This document shows, one piece after another, positions 1 through 9,763 of a stretch of 64,000 bases of DNA (the first letter of the stretch is position 1; each line of letters opens with the position of its first letter). The DNA lies in assembly GCA_963576725.1 (NCBI GenBank), contig OY755237.1, positions 61,681,873 through 61,745,872 on the forward strand. The letters are read 5' to 3'. The position numbers and the translations under genes are program-made. Source of the DNA: Azorinus chamasolen (taxonomy: Eukaryota > Mollusca > Bivalvia > Cardiida > Solecurtidae). The notes beneath the pieces were generated by a model. That model saw only the letters and a program-made list of their open reading frames with translations, searched no databases and was not told the DNA's origin.

Positions 1-23
1 GTATTCTAATTGTTAAGCAGACA

Positions 24-236
24 TTAACTGTTACAATGCTGAATTTTTAAATGGACTATTCCAAAAGTCAAACATGTCAAGCTTATGGTAAATATTAAGG
101 GATTTTTGTAAAGAAAAGTGCAACATGACAAACTGTACTGAACCTGATGAGAGGAATCCTCTAGGAATACTCTCATCTGGGTCTACACTGTTTGCAAAGG
201 ACATTAGTGACTTGTTTCTTGCATTGTAAGGCTTAA
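24..236. mobile_element. Family H MITE (TTAA-bounded, piggyBac-like)
   Basis: Starts TTAACTGTTACAATGCTGAA and ends with a mirrored TTGCATTGTAAGGCTTAA, so it has terminal inverted repeats and TTAA at each edge. A central imperfect hairpin of the GATGAGAG/CTCTCATC type sits near 145-180. Related copies are at 19194, 19985 and 30951. TTAA targets with CCC-type ends are characteristic of piggyBac; the assignment of this non-coding element is inferred. Confidence 0.65.
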
Positions 237-456
237 TGTTTATTCTTTGAATGTTGATTCTCAAAACGTCGGAATAAAAGGATTAAATTTGCAAGATGAT
301 ATTGAATGACTGAGATTGCAGGTCGTGATCAGAGAACTCCAGAAGGAACTGTCTGATCTGGTTTTACACTGTTTGCAAATACTGGTCAACTTGTTTGTGC
401 AAAGAGTTTGCATTTACATTTAGTATGTTACTTGCTGTTTCTTGTCATCAGATAGT
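237..456. other. Intronic sequence with one decayed MITE hairpin
   Basis: No coding signal. Around 325-383 there is a remnant of the D/H type hairpin (AGAACTCCAGAAGGAACT followed by the ACTGTTTGCAAA arm). The remainder shows nothing recognisable. Confidence 0.4.
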
Positions 457-685
457 TTAACCCATTCCCTCATTGGCTATTTTTAGATCCAACCACTTTG
501 AATAAATCTACTGAAAGGTAGCATTAACTAGAGAAAAGGAACAAATTAGAATCTTGTAGTTTGAAACAATTGTGATAAATAGAGCATTTGCTCCTATAGG
601 AGCAAATGCTCTATTTATCACAATGGTTTCAACAGGTGACTTTTGCAGAGGCATCATAAGGCATCAATATGAGGGAATGGGTTAA
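457..685. mobile_element. Family A MITE, complete
   Basis: Ends are TTAACCCATTCCCTCAT and its reverse complement ATGAGGGAATGGGTTAA, with TTAA on both edges. The centre is a long palindrome reading ...GAGCATTTGCTCC/TATAGGAGCAAATGCTC..., arms extending to CTATTTATCACAATGGTTTC. This is the reference full-length copy for the family. Non-coding; piggyBac-like by TTAA target and CCC ends. Confidence 0.8.
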
Positions 686-724
686 TGTTCCAAAACGATC
701 ATCATTCTTGGTGCATACTGTTTT

Positions 725-798
725 AGGCCTGTCCAATTGTCTTACTGGTTGTTTGTTTTGCTTACCTGCCTTTCTGTCTGTTTTATTTGTCTGTTTTT
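725..798 (+). repeat. Degenerate (TCTG)n microsatellite, left part
   Basis: Interrupted runs of CTGT/TTTG units up to ATTTGTCTG. The same low-complexity tract resumes at 2477, so the Helentron-like element at 799-2476 was inserted into it. Confidence 0.6.
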
Positions 799-2476
799 AG
801 CTCACTTGGCACAAAGTGCCAAGGTGAGCTATTGGGATGATCCTATGTCCGGCGTTGTGCGTCGTGCGTACATGCGGGCGTCAACAATTTACTTAAACAT
901 CTTCTTCTCTGGAACTGCAAAGCCAAGAGCTTTGATATTTGGTATGTAGCATGATGTAATGGTCCTCTACAAAGATTGTTCAAATTATGTCCCCCGGGCC
1001 AAAAATGGCCCCGCCCCAGGGCTTATCAGTTTTTCATAGGAAAATCTTTAAAAATCTTCTTCTCTGAAACTGTAAGGCATAGACCTTTGGTATTTGGTAT
1101 GTAGCATGATCTAATGGTCCTCTACTAAGATTGTTCAAATATGACCCCCAGGACAAAAATGGCCCCGCCCCGGGGCTTATCAGTTTTTCATAGGAAAATC
1201 TTTAAAAATCTTCTTCTCTGAAACTGTAAGGCATAGACCTTTGATATTTGGTATGTAGCATGATCTAATGGTCCTCTACTAAGATTGTTCAAATTATGAC
1301 CCCTGGGCCAAAAATGGCCCTGCCCCAGGGCTTATCAGTTTTTCATCGGAAAATCTTTAAAAATCTTCTTCTCTGAAAATGTAAGGTATAGACCTTTGGT
1401 ATTTGGTATGTAGCATCATCTAATGGCCCTCTACTAAGATTGTTCAAATTATGACCCCCAGGACAAAAATGGCCCCGTTCCGGGGCTTATCAGTTTTTCA
1501 TAGGAAAATCTTTAAAAATCTTCTTCTCTGAAACTGTAAGGCATAGACCTTTGATATTTGGTATGTAGCATGATCTAATGGTCCTCTACTAAGATTGTTC
1601 AAATTATGGCCCCTGGGCCAAAAATGGCCCCACCCTGGGGCTTATCAGTTTTTCATAGGAAAATCTTAAAAACTTCTTCTCTAAAATTATAAGGTATAGA
1701 CCTTTGATATTTGGTATGTAGCATTATTTAATGGTCCTCTACCAAGATTAATCAAATTATGATCCCTGGACCAAAAATGGCCCCGCCCAAGGGCTTATCA
1801 GTTTTTCATAGGAAAATCTTTAAAAATCTTCTCCTCCAGAACTGTAAGGTCTAGGCCCTTGATATTTGGTATGTAGCATCATCTAATGGTTTTCTACCAA
1901 GATTATTCAAATTATTACCCCTGGGTCAAAAATGGCCCCGCCCTGGGGCTTATCAGTTTTTCATATGAAAAGCTTTAAGAATCTTCTTCTCCAAAACTGT
2001 AAGGCAGAGACCTTTAATATTTGGTATGTAGCGCTATCTAATAGTTTTCTACCAAGATTGTTCAAATTATGTCCCCTGGGTTGAAAATGGTCCCGCCCAG
2101 GGGCATATCAGTTTTTCATAGGAAAGTTTTAAAAAATCTTCTTCTCTTAAAAATCTTTAAAAGTCTTCTCTGAACTTGTAAGGCATAGACCTTAGATATT
2201 TGGTATGTTGCATTATCTAATAGTCCTCTACCAAGATTTTCAAATTATGAACCCTGGATCAAAAATGGCCCCACCCTGGGGCTTAACAGTTTTTCATAGA
2301 AAAATCTTTAAAATATCTTCTCCTCCAAATCTGTAAGGTCTAGACTCTTTATATTTAGTATGTAGCATCATCTAATGGTTTTCTACCAAGATTTTTCAAA
2401 TTATGTAATCTGTCATTGAAATCATTAATCTATTATGAACAGGTGAGCGATTAAGGGCCATCATGGCCCTCTTGTT
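799..2476 (+). mobile_element. Helentron/HINE-like element, AGCTCACC family
   Basis: Begins after a T run with AGCTCACTTGG, which forms a hairpin with CCAAGGTGAGCT. A short GTCG-type stretch and GGCGTCAACAATTT follow, then about nine tandem core units of about 155 bp, each with TCTCTGAAACTGTAAGG and a GGCCCCGCCCCGGGGC-type hairpin. The right end has GGTGAGCGAT, the inverted partner of the 5' subterminal repeat, then the hairpin AGGGCCATCATGGCCCT and CTCTTGTT. Subterminal inverted repeats, microsatellite, core repeats and a 3' hairpin match non-autonomous Helentrons (HINEs, bivalve 'pearl' elements). No Rep/helicase is encoded. Sister copies are at 27222 and, reversed, at 53887. Confidence 0.75.
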
Positions 2477-2845
2477 CTATTTGTCTATCTGTCTTGATTG
2501 TCTGTCTGTCTTAGTTGTCTGCCTGTCTTGTTTGCCTGCCTATCTTGTTTGTTTGTCTGTCTGGTTAATAGTCTGTCTTGTTTGCTGGTTGTTTTTCTGT
2601 CTGTTTATCTATCTGTCTTATTTTCCTATCTGTCATGTTTGCCTGTATGTTTGTCTATCTGTCTTATTTTCCTGCCTGTCATGTTTGCTTGTCTGTTTTT
2701 CTGGGTTTTTTTGCCTGTCTGCCTGTCTGTCTCTTCTTTGATTGCTGTTTGTTTTATTTGTCTGTCTGTTTGCCTGTCTGTCTGTCTATTTTTTTACCTG
2801 CATGTTTGTCTGCATGTCTGTTTTGCCTGATTGTCTGTTGGAAAC
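2477..2845 (+). repeat. Degenerate (TCTG)n microsatellite, right part
   Basis: About 370 bp of TGTC/TGCC/TTTG tetranucleotide units. All three frames stay open because the unit lacks stops, giving Cys/Leu/Ser-rich pseudo-ORFs that are not genes. Confidence 0.85.
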
Positions 2846-2937
2846 TTTAATTAGGGCCATACATTGGAACTTTTACAGATAGGGATTTGAAAAGTATAAT
2901 CATGAAACTGCAACATTTGAGTAATGTCTTTGCATGC

Positions 2938-3515
2938 TTTACCCTTTCTCTACTTAGTATTCATGTAAGAAATAATGGCATCATGAACATTAATTAGCTG
3001 AAGTGTTTATATTTAATGTACACAGGGTTTTGTTTTGGTACTGGTAGAAACTGATCTATCATAATTTCATAAGCAAACAGAGCAGACCCTGGTCAGACGG
3101 CTCCTACAAGAGCTACAGGGTCTACTCTGTTTGCAAAAAGGGATTGAAGGCATAAACAGTAAAACCTCTCTATAACGGCACCTATATTATGTTAATTAGT
3201 TGGTATTTAGGGCAGGTGGCTGCTTAAAGCAAGATGGAAGTAAAACAGAACGCTCCTACAGGAGCGTTCTGTTTTACTTTCACCTTGCTTTAAGCAGCCG
3301 CCTGCCTTTAACACAAAATACTTGGTGTAATTTAGTGGCCGTTATAGAGAGGTTTTACTGTACAACTTCGCCCTTTTCTCCATGATTATTCATGTAATAA
3401 ATGATGACATAATAAATATTTATTAGAATGTAATATAAACACAAGCTTTTTTTGCGAACATAGAATAAATAGAATCAGATCTGTATCATTCCATATGCAA
3501 ACAGAGCAGACCCCG
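2938..3515 (+). repeat. Large direct duplication, copy 1
   Basis: Nearly identical to 4539-5116, at an offset of 1601 bp. It contains a family D half-element (2938-3156), a complete family B MITE and the left half of another D element. Both copies start at ACCCTTTCTCTACTTAG and stay collinear to GCAAACAGAGCAGACCC, so this is one duplication of a composite, not independent insertions. Confidence 0.85.
3157..3360. mobile_element. Family B MITE (pogo/Tigger-like ends)
   Basis: A 204-bp element with ends CAGTAAAACCTCTCTATAAC and GTTATAGAGAGGTTTTACTG. The inner palindrome runs from GCAGGTGGCTGCTTAAAGC through GAACGCTCCTACAGGAGCGTTC to its mirror. CAGT ends (with TA duplications at other copies) fit pogo-type Tc1/mariner MITEs. 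Open reading through the hairpin is a by-product. Confidence 0.75.
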
Positions 3516-3785
3516 AGGTCTATTCTGTTTGCAGTCCCATGTGTGAAAAGGCATTTTTATAAAGGAAAGGGTGAAGCCCCCATACAATCATCTGATCAGG
3601 GTTTGTAGTGGAAATTACGTTATTCATTTTATCATTAACCCTTTATATGTGAAAAATGAGTTGTCATTTGCAAATAGTGAAAATCTACAACAGAGAGCTC
3701 CTACAGCCCTCTAATCAGAGTTTACACTCTTTGTCATTCGAATTGATCACAGATTATGCCCTTACATACTGGATTTACTCTTCAA
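3361..3785. repeat. Family D MITE and D-like remnants
   Basis: 3368-3575 is a D element: CCCTTTTCTCCATG end, ATTCATG motifs, a shortened hairpin at 3500-3530, and GGAAAGGGTGAAG on the right. A second decayed hairpin (ACAGAGAGCTCCTACAG) lies near 3690-3735. No coding signal. Confidence 0.55.
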
Positions 3786-3999
3786 TTCAACCATTCCCTT
3801 ATATTGATGCCTTTTGATGCCTCTGTACATGTAAAAGTAAAATTTTGAAACCATTGTGATGAATATAGAGCATTTGCTCCATATATAGGAGCAAATGCTC
3901 TATTTGTCACAATGGTTTCAAATTTATGCAATTCTAAAATTTCACTTTTTTTGCCAATAAATACTCATTTTCAGTAGGTTTACCTCATAGATATACATT
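3786..3999. mobile_element. Family A MITE, right end degraded
   Basis: Left end TCAACCATTCCC is a mutated TTAACCCATTCCC. The centre GAGCATTTGCTCC...GGAGCAAATGCTC is intact, flanked by AAACCATTGTGAT and its mirror. The right terminal repeat is lost where the next TTAA element begins. Confidence 0.65.
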
Positions 4000-4219
4000 T
4001 TAACACCTTTGTAAACAGAGTAGACCCAGATCAGATGGTTCCTATAGGATCTGATCAGGACCTACTCTGTTTGCTCATGGTTTATTTAGATCTTATTCTA
4101 CAGTTTCTGATGTGGCCAAACTTTTCCTGTGCTCATGTGCCTTTAAAAAAGATAATGTAATTGATCATCATGATGTCATTATTTCTTATAGAATAAATAT
4201 CCATTGAGTAAAGGGTTAA
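4000..4219. mobile_element. Family D MITE, complete
   Basis: TTAA at both edges (4000-4003, 4216-4219). Left hairpin arm AAACAGAGTAGACCCAGATC, mirrored by GATCAGGACCTACTCTGTTT. The right half carries the family markers ATGTCATTATTTCTTA and AAAGGGTTAA. Non-coding, piggyBac-like. Confidence 0.7.
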
Positions 4220-4329
4220 TATATACCTGTAAAATATAAGATAGAAATGACTTATTACGATCTTTTTGACTGTATACAAATGAATAACGCTTAAGTTATA
4301 TTACAAAATACTCATTTTGTTTCAATTTT

Positions 4330-4482
4330 GCAGTCTTATTGAATGAAGATATACAATTTGTATCTATAAAAGTCAATTTATGTTGATTTTTCAGTCTTAT
4401 AGAATGAAGATATACAATGATTGTTTTCCCATATAAGTCACTTTATTTTGCTCTTTCGGTTTTATTGAATGAAGAAATATTT
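4330..4482 (+). repeat. Three-copy short tandem repeat
   Basis: Three imperfect units of about 61-66 bp, each with TTATTGAATGAAGATATACA or a variant (starts near 4331, 4392 and 4458). AT-rich, no coding signal. It fills most of the interval between the D element and the second duplication copy. Confidence 0.55.
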
Positions 4483-4538
4483 ATCTCTATATTACGGAAA
4501 TTATGAGAACACCAAGTTATGATAAGCCCTTATCCTGC

Positions 4539-5116
4539 TTTACCCTTTCTCTACTTAGTATTCATGGAAGAAATAATGACATCATGAATATTAATTAGCT
4601 GAAGTGTTTATATTTAATGTACACAGGGTTTTGTTTTGGTACTGGTAGAAACTGATCTATCATAATTTCATAAGCAAACAGAGCAGACCCTGATCAGACG
4701 GCTCCTACAAGAGCTACAGGGTCTACTCTGTTTGCAAAAAGGGGTTGAAGGCATAAACAGTAAAACCTCTCTATAACGGCACTAATATTATGTTAATTAG
4801 TTGGTATTTAGGGCAGGTGGCTGCTTAAAGCAAGATGGAAGTAAAACAGAACGCTCCTACAGGAGCGTTCTGTTTTACTTTCACCTTGCTTTAAGCAGCC
4901 ACCTGCCTTTAACACAAAATACTTGGTGTAATTTAGTGGCCGTTATAGAGAGGTTTTACTGTACAACTTCGCCCTTTTCTCCATGATTATTCATGTAATA
5001 AATGATGACATAATAAATATTTATTAGAATGTAATATAAACACAAGCTTTTTTTGCGAACATAGAATAAATAGAATCAGATCTGTATCATTCCATATGCA
5101 AACAGAGCAGACCCAG
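4539..5116 (+). repeat. Large direct duplication, copy 2
   Basis: Second copy of 2938-3515, offset 1601 bp, differing at only scattered positions. It carries the family B MITE described in the next entry. High identity of normally fast-decaying MITE sequence indicates a recent duplication or an assembly duplication. Confidence 0.85.
4758..4961. mobile_element. Family B MITE (duplicated copy)
   Basis: Same 204-bp element as at 3157, including the GAACGCTCCTACAGGAGC centre. It is a passenger of the 1601-bp duplication, so it is not an independent insertion. Confidence 0.75.
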
Positions 5117-5190
5117 ATCAGATAGCTCCTATAGGAGCCATCTGATCTGGGTCCACTCTGTTTGCAAAGATTTATGGAGGAAAGGGTTAA
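4967..5190. mobile_element. Family D MITE
   Basis: CCCTTTTCTCCATG left end. Intact hairpin CCAGATCAGATAGCTCC/TATAGGAGCCATCTGATCTGG at about 5112-5150. Right end GGAAAGGGTTAA. Its left 150 bp belong to the duplication and its right part is unique, so the duplication breakpoint lies inside the hairpin arm. Confidence 0.65.
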
Positions 5191-5460
5191 TCAGGACACT
5201 GAGCTGAAGCAATTTTTGCTTCCAATTCATTCAAGCTTTTGAGGAACTACTGACAGAGTGTCAAACAGCTTGGGTCCTGATGAGATGCTGAGTCACTTGG
5301 TATCTGATAAGGATCTCAGCCATTATTTATTTAGAGAGATAATGGTTGACACCGAAGGTACTGTTTCCTTGTATAGATACCGGTATCTTATCTATCTGTA
5401 TATATGATAGGCATTCAATACTACCAATAAGTCTTACTGACATACCTTTGTTCAGTTAAC
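5191..5460. other. Decayed F-type MITE material
   Basis: AACAGCTTGGGTCCTGATGA at about 5263-5282, with GATGCTGAGTCACTTGG, is a degraded family F hairpin. An AT-rich tract with TATCTATCTGTATATATGAT follows. No gene. Confidence 0.4.
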
Positions 5461-5674
5461 TTAACTCTTTGCACGCTAGCATCCAAACCTTGAATACCTA
5501 TGCAAACAGTTTGGATCCTGATGAGACGCCACATAATGTGGCGTCTCATCAGGATCCTAACTGTTTGACACTTTGAACATATTTATGCAAAGAAATGAGA
5601 GAAATTTTGTTTTAAGAATGGAAGCATATGACAAATGTTGCAGATGAATAATTACTTTACATGCGAAGAGTTAA
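5461..5674. mobile_element. Family F MITE, complete
   Basis: TTAACTCTTTGCACGC at the left and GCGAAGAGTTAA at the right, TTAA at both edges. The hairpin CAGTTTGGATCCTGATGAGA/CGCC...GGCG/TCTCATCAGGATCC has the loop ACATAATGT. F lacks the GCTCCT heart seen in the other families. Confidence 0.7.
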
Positions 5675-5854
5675 AGTGTATGTTATACACATAATCAAAT
5701 AATGTAGACAAAACACCCAACTAGAAATGGGTATTAATGACCATATATACCATTATGTGGCAGACTTCTACAACACTATATCATACATTGACAAAAAAGG
5801 TTATAAATAATGGATGTTGGTAATAAGTAATAAATGGATACTCTATGGAAAATA

Positions 5855-6040
5855 CAGTAAAACCTCTCTATAATGGCCACTAAATTGTGTTAATTAGGTG
5901 GCATTTAGAGCAGGTGGCTGCTTAAAGCAAGGTTCCTATAGGAGCGTTCTGTTTTACTTTCACCTTGCTTTAAGCAGCCACCTGCCTTTAACACAAAACA
6001 CTTAATGTAATTTGGTGGTCGTTATAGAGAGGGTTCACTG
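5855..6040. mobile_element. Family B MITE with one hairpin arm shortened
   Basis: TA-flanked (TACAGTAAAACC...TTCACTGTA). The left arm of the central palindrome jumps from AAAGCAAG directly to GTTCCTATAGGAGCG, losing about 20 bp relative to other B copies. This is a clean internal hairpin-arm deletion. Confidence 0.7.
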
Positions 6041-6153
6041 TACATACAGGCTTGTCCCATGTTCTCTCTAGATCACCATTCTTTGCATGCAATACATCTT
6101 GCTATGTAAAAGCTTTTTGTACCTTTTAAACAAATAAAGTTTCATTGCTTATA

Positions 6154-6552
6154 CAATAAAACCCCATAAAACTGGAATTCTAGTAGAGAGGAAATTAAAA
6201 ACTTTTCAGCAGGTGGCTGCTTAATGTAGTGTGAAAGTCATGCAGAAAGTTTCTAGAGGAGCTTTCTGCATGACTTTCACCCTGCATGACGCTGCCACCT
6301 GTCTCAAAGACATCAACCCATTCCCGCATATTGACGCCTTTTGATGCCTCTGTAAAAGTCACTTTCTGAAACCATTGTGATAAATAGACCTAATGCTCTA
6401 TTTATCACAATGATTTCAAAACTACAAATTTTTAAATTGTTCCTTTTCTCTAGTAAATGCGCCTGTTTGGTACATTTAATCAGATGTAGGATTTAAAAAT
6501 AGCCTAAGTGGGAATGGGTTAAATTTAACTTCCAGTTGTGAGGGGTTTTACT
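6154..6552. mobile_element. Family C MITE carrying a nested family A MITE
   Basis: Ends CAATAAAACCCCATAAAACTGG and GAGGGGTTTTACTC (left end quoted in part: CAATAAAACCCCATAAAAC). Hairpin GTCATGCAGAAAGTTTC/TAGAGGAGCTTTCTGCATGAC. Between the hairpin and the right end, the family A element 6313-6522 interrupts it. Confidence 0.65.
6313..6522. mobile_element. Family A MITE nested in family C
   Basis: TCAACCCATTCCCGCATA...GTGGGAATGGGTTAA, with the AAACCATTGTGATAAATAGA arms and a shortened heart (CCTAATGCTC). It is inserted in the C element, so it is the younger of the two. Confidence 0.65.
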
Positions 6553-6803
6553 CTAGATTAGTTTTTAGTTCACCCGAACTTGAAGTGCTCTAAGTGAGTA
6601 TCAATTGTAATAGTGCAGTATCTTTGTGAGTAGTCTTTCTTTGTTAACAATTCATTCAAACAACATTTTAAAAATACATGGGTCAATTGTAATTGTAACC
6701 TAAGTTCATAGAAATAGTCCTTGCGAGGTCCTCTTTTAATTTTGCCCAAAGAATTGAAATCCCTGTAGAACTCTGGTTGTCATGGCACTCAACAGGAAAC
6801 ACA

Positions 6804-7011
6804 TTGACAATCTCCCCCCCCCCCCCCCCCCCCCCCCCAATCAAAGATGTTTTCTTTTCAAACCATTGTGATACATTTAAAAACAGGGACTGAGCTAATT
6901 TTTGGCCTTGACAATCTCCCCCCCCCCCCCCCCCCCCCCCCCAATCAAAGATGTTTTCTTTTCAAACCATTGTGATACATTTAAAAACAGGGACTGAGCT
7001 AATTTTTGGCC
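6804..7011 (+). repeat. 104-bp tandem duplication, each copy with a poly-C run
   Basis: Two copies of TTGACAATCT-(C)25-AATCAAAGATG...GAGCTAATTTTTGGCC, starting at 6804 and 6908. Poly-C runs lie at about 6814-6838 and 6918-6942. The unit includes the first bases (TTTTTGGCC) of the Helentron-like element at 7004, so the duplication postdates that insertion or is an assembly artefact at a homopolymer. Confidence 0.8.
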
Positions 7012-9763
7012 GGATTGCTCGCAATCCAGGCTTATAGATTGGCGAATGCCGTCAGTCCGTCCGTCCGTCAGTCCGTCCGGTTGACCTTTTTGTTTGAGTT
7101 AGTTATAGCCAAAGTATAATACCTACAGTAACCAAACTTGGCATGTGGGTTCAGAATGAGGGTCCCATTACATGTCATAGGTTAGCAGGTTACTATGACC
7201 CCTTTTTGACCTAGTTTTTACGCTACAATGACTTAGAGAATTTCCAGGTTGACCTTTTTGTTTGTGTTAGTTATAGCCAAAGTATAACACCTACAGTAAC
7301 CAAACTTGGCATGTGGGTTCATAATGAGGGTCACATTACATGTCATAGGTTAGCAGGTTACTATGACCCCTTTTTGACCTAGTTTTTACGCTTCATTTAC
7401 TTAGAGAATTTCCAGGTTGACCTTTTTGTTTCCGATCGATAACTAATAAACCACTTGGCCTAGAATCTTCAATCTTGCTGTGGCGGTTGGTCATGACAAC
7501 TAGATGACCCCTATTGTTTTTGAGGTCACCAGGTCAAAGGTCAAGGTCACAATGACCTTAACTGGTGAAATAGTTTCCAGTCAATAACTGCTCAAGGGTT
7601 TGGCTTAGGATCTTCAAACTTGCTGTGGTGATTGGTCATGACCACTAGATGGTCTCTAATGTTTTTGGGGTCACTAGGTCAAAGATTAAGGTCACCTGAT
7701 AAAATGGTTTTTGATCAATAACTGCTCAAGGGTTTGGCTTAGGATCTTCAAATTTGCTGTGGTGGTTGGTCATGACAACTAGATGAACCCTCTTGTTTTT
7801 GAGGTCACTAGGTCAAAGGTCAAGGTCACCATGACCTTAACTGGTGAAATAGTTTCCAGTCAATAACTGCTCAAGGGTTTGGCTTAGGATCTTCAAACTT
7901 GCTGTGGTGATTGGTCATGACCACTAGATGGTCTCTAATGTTTTTGAGGTCACTAGGTCAAAGGCCAAGGTCACCATGACCTTAACTGGTGAAATGGTTT
8001 CCAATCAATAACTGCTCAAGGGTTTGGCTTAGAATCTTCAAACTTGCTGTGGTAGTTGGTCATGACCACTGGATGACTCCTATTGTTTTTGAGGTCACTA
8101 GGTCAAAGGTCAAGGTCACCATGACCGTAACTGGTAAAATTGTTTCTGATCAATAACTGCTCAAGGGTTTGGCTTAGGATCTTCAAATTTGCTGTGGTGG
8201 TTGGTCATGACAACTAGATGAGCCCTCTTGTTTTTGAGGTCACTAGGTCTAAGGTCAAGGTCACCATGACCTTAACTGGTGAAATGGTTTCCAGTCAATA
8301 ACTGCTCAAGGGTTTGGCTTAGGATCTTCAAACTTGCTGTGGTGATTGGTCATGACCACTAGATGGTCTCTAATGTTTTTGGGGTCACTAGGTCAAAGAT
8401 TAAGGTCACCTGATAAAATGGTTTTTGATCAATAACTGCTCAAGGGTTTGGCTTAGGATCTTCAAATTTGCTGTGGTGGTTGGTCATGACAACTAGATGA
8501 ACCCTCTTGTTTTTGAGGTCACTAGGTCAAAGGTCAAGGTCACCATGACCTTAACTGGTGAAATAGTTTCCAGTCAATAACTGCTCAAGGGTTTGGCTTA
8601 GGATCTTCAAACTTGCTGTGGTGATTGGTCATGACCACTAGATGGTCTCTAATGTTTTTGAGGTCACTAGGTCAAAGGCCAAGGTCACCATGACCTTAAC
8701 TGGTGAAATGGTTTCCAATCAATAACTGCTCAAGGGTTTGGCTTAGAATCTTCAAACTTGCTGTGGTAGTTGGTCATGACCACTGGATGACTCCTATTGT
8801 TTTTGAGGTCACTAGGTCAAAGGTCAAGGTCACCATGACCGTAACTGGTAAAATTGTTTCTGATCAATAACTGCTCAAGGGTTTGGCTTAGGATCTTCAA
8901 ATTTGCTGTGGTGGTTGGTCATGACAACTAGATGAGCCCTCTTGTTTTTGAGGTCACTAGGTCTAAGGTCAAGGTCACCATGACCTTAACTGGTGAAATG
9001 GTTTCCAGTCAATAACTGCTCAAGGGTTTGGCTTAGGATCTTCAAACTTGCTGTGGTGGTTTGTCATGACAACTAGATGACCCCTATTGTTTTTGAGGTC
9101 ACTAGATCAAAGATTAAGGTCACCTGATGAAATGGTTTCCGATTAATAACTGCTCAATGGTTTGGTTAGGGATCTTCAAACTTGCTGTGGTCGTTGGTCG
9201 TAACCACTAGATGACCCCTATAGTTGTTGAGGTCAAAGGTCAAGGTCACCATTACCTTAACTTGTGAAATGTTTTCAGTTCAATAAATGATTAGTGGTTT
9301 GGCTTAGGATCTTCAAACTTGCTGTGGTGGTTGGTCGTAACCACTAGATGACCCCTATAGTTGTTGAGGCCAAAGGTCAAGGTCACCATTACCTTAACTT
9401 GTGAAATGTTTTCAGTTCAATAAATGATTAGTGGTTTGGCTTAGGATCGTCAAAATTGCTGTGGTGATTAGTCATGACCAGTAGATGACCTCTATAGTTG
9501 AGGTCACTAGATCAAAGGTCAGGGGGTCTGGGGGTATACATGTTTTACAAACATCTCTTGTTTTTTATGCTTCAGTGAATTTCTAGATTGACCTTTTTAA
9601 CATGTGGAGTCATAATGAGGACCTCATTACATGCAATTGGAATATGTTTAACTATTTATTATGCCTTCAGCATCTGCTGATGCAGAAATGTATAATGATT
9701 GACTGTTTATCTATATCACTTTAATCGGCAATCCGGCCATACCGACATTGGCGGTTTCTTGTC
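7004..9763 (+). mobile_element. Helentron/HINE-like element, GGCCGGATTG family, chimeric
   Basis: 5' end TTTTTGGCCGGATTGCTCGC, with (GTCC)n at 7050-7080. Core units carry GTTAGTTATAGCCAAAGTAT and GGTTAGCAGGTTACTATGAC. The 3' subterminal CAATCCGGCCA is the inverse of the 5' TGGCCGGATTG, followed by the hairpin ACCGACATTGGCGGT and TTCTTGT. From about 7431 to 9562 its core is replaced by the core array and 3' end of a different HINE family (next entry). Its own core resumes at 9563 (TTTATGCTTCAGTGAATTTC). No protein encoded. Confidence 0.7.
7431..9562 (+). mobile_element. 5'-truncated HINE of the TATACCCCC family, tandem core array
   Basis: About 14 units of about 143-145 bp with AATAACTGCTCAAGGGTTTG, CTTCAAACTTGCTGTGG and AGGTCACTAGGTCAAAGG. 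It ends GGGGGTATACATG-TTTTACAAACAT-CTCTTGTT, identical in plan to the complete relative at 22374-24090. Its 5' hairpin and microsatellite are missing. Units 7565-8278 and 8279-8992 form a 714-bp higher-order repeat (five units each). Confidence 0.75.

Noticed and set aside
2463..2850. Overlapping Cys/Leu-rich reading frames
   Set aside because: All three frames are open because the TCTG tetranucleotide has no stop codons; this is a microsatellite.
3200..3385. Small open frame repeated at 4801-4986
   Set aside because: It is the two arms of a family B MITE hairpin, duplicated with the 1601-bp block. The same applies to frames at 10333, 14664, 48516, 48724, 55821 and 63079.
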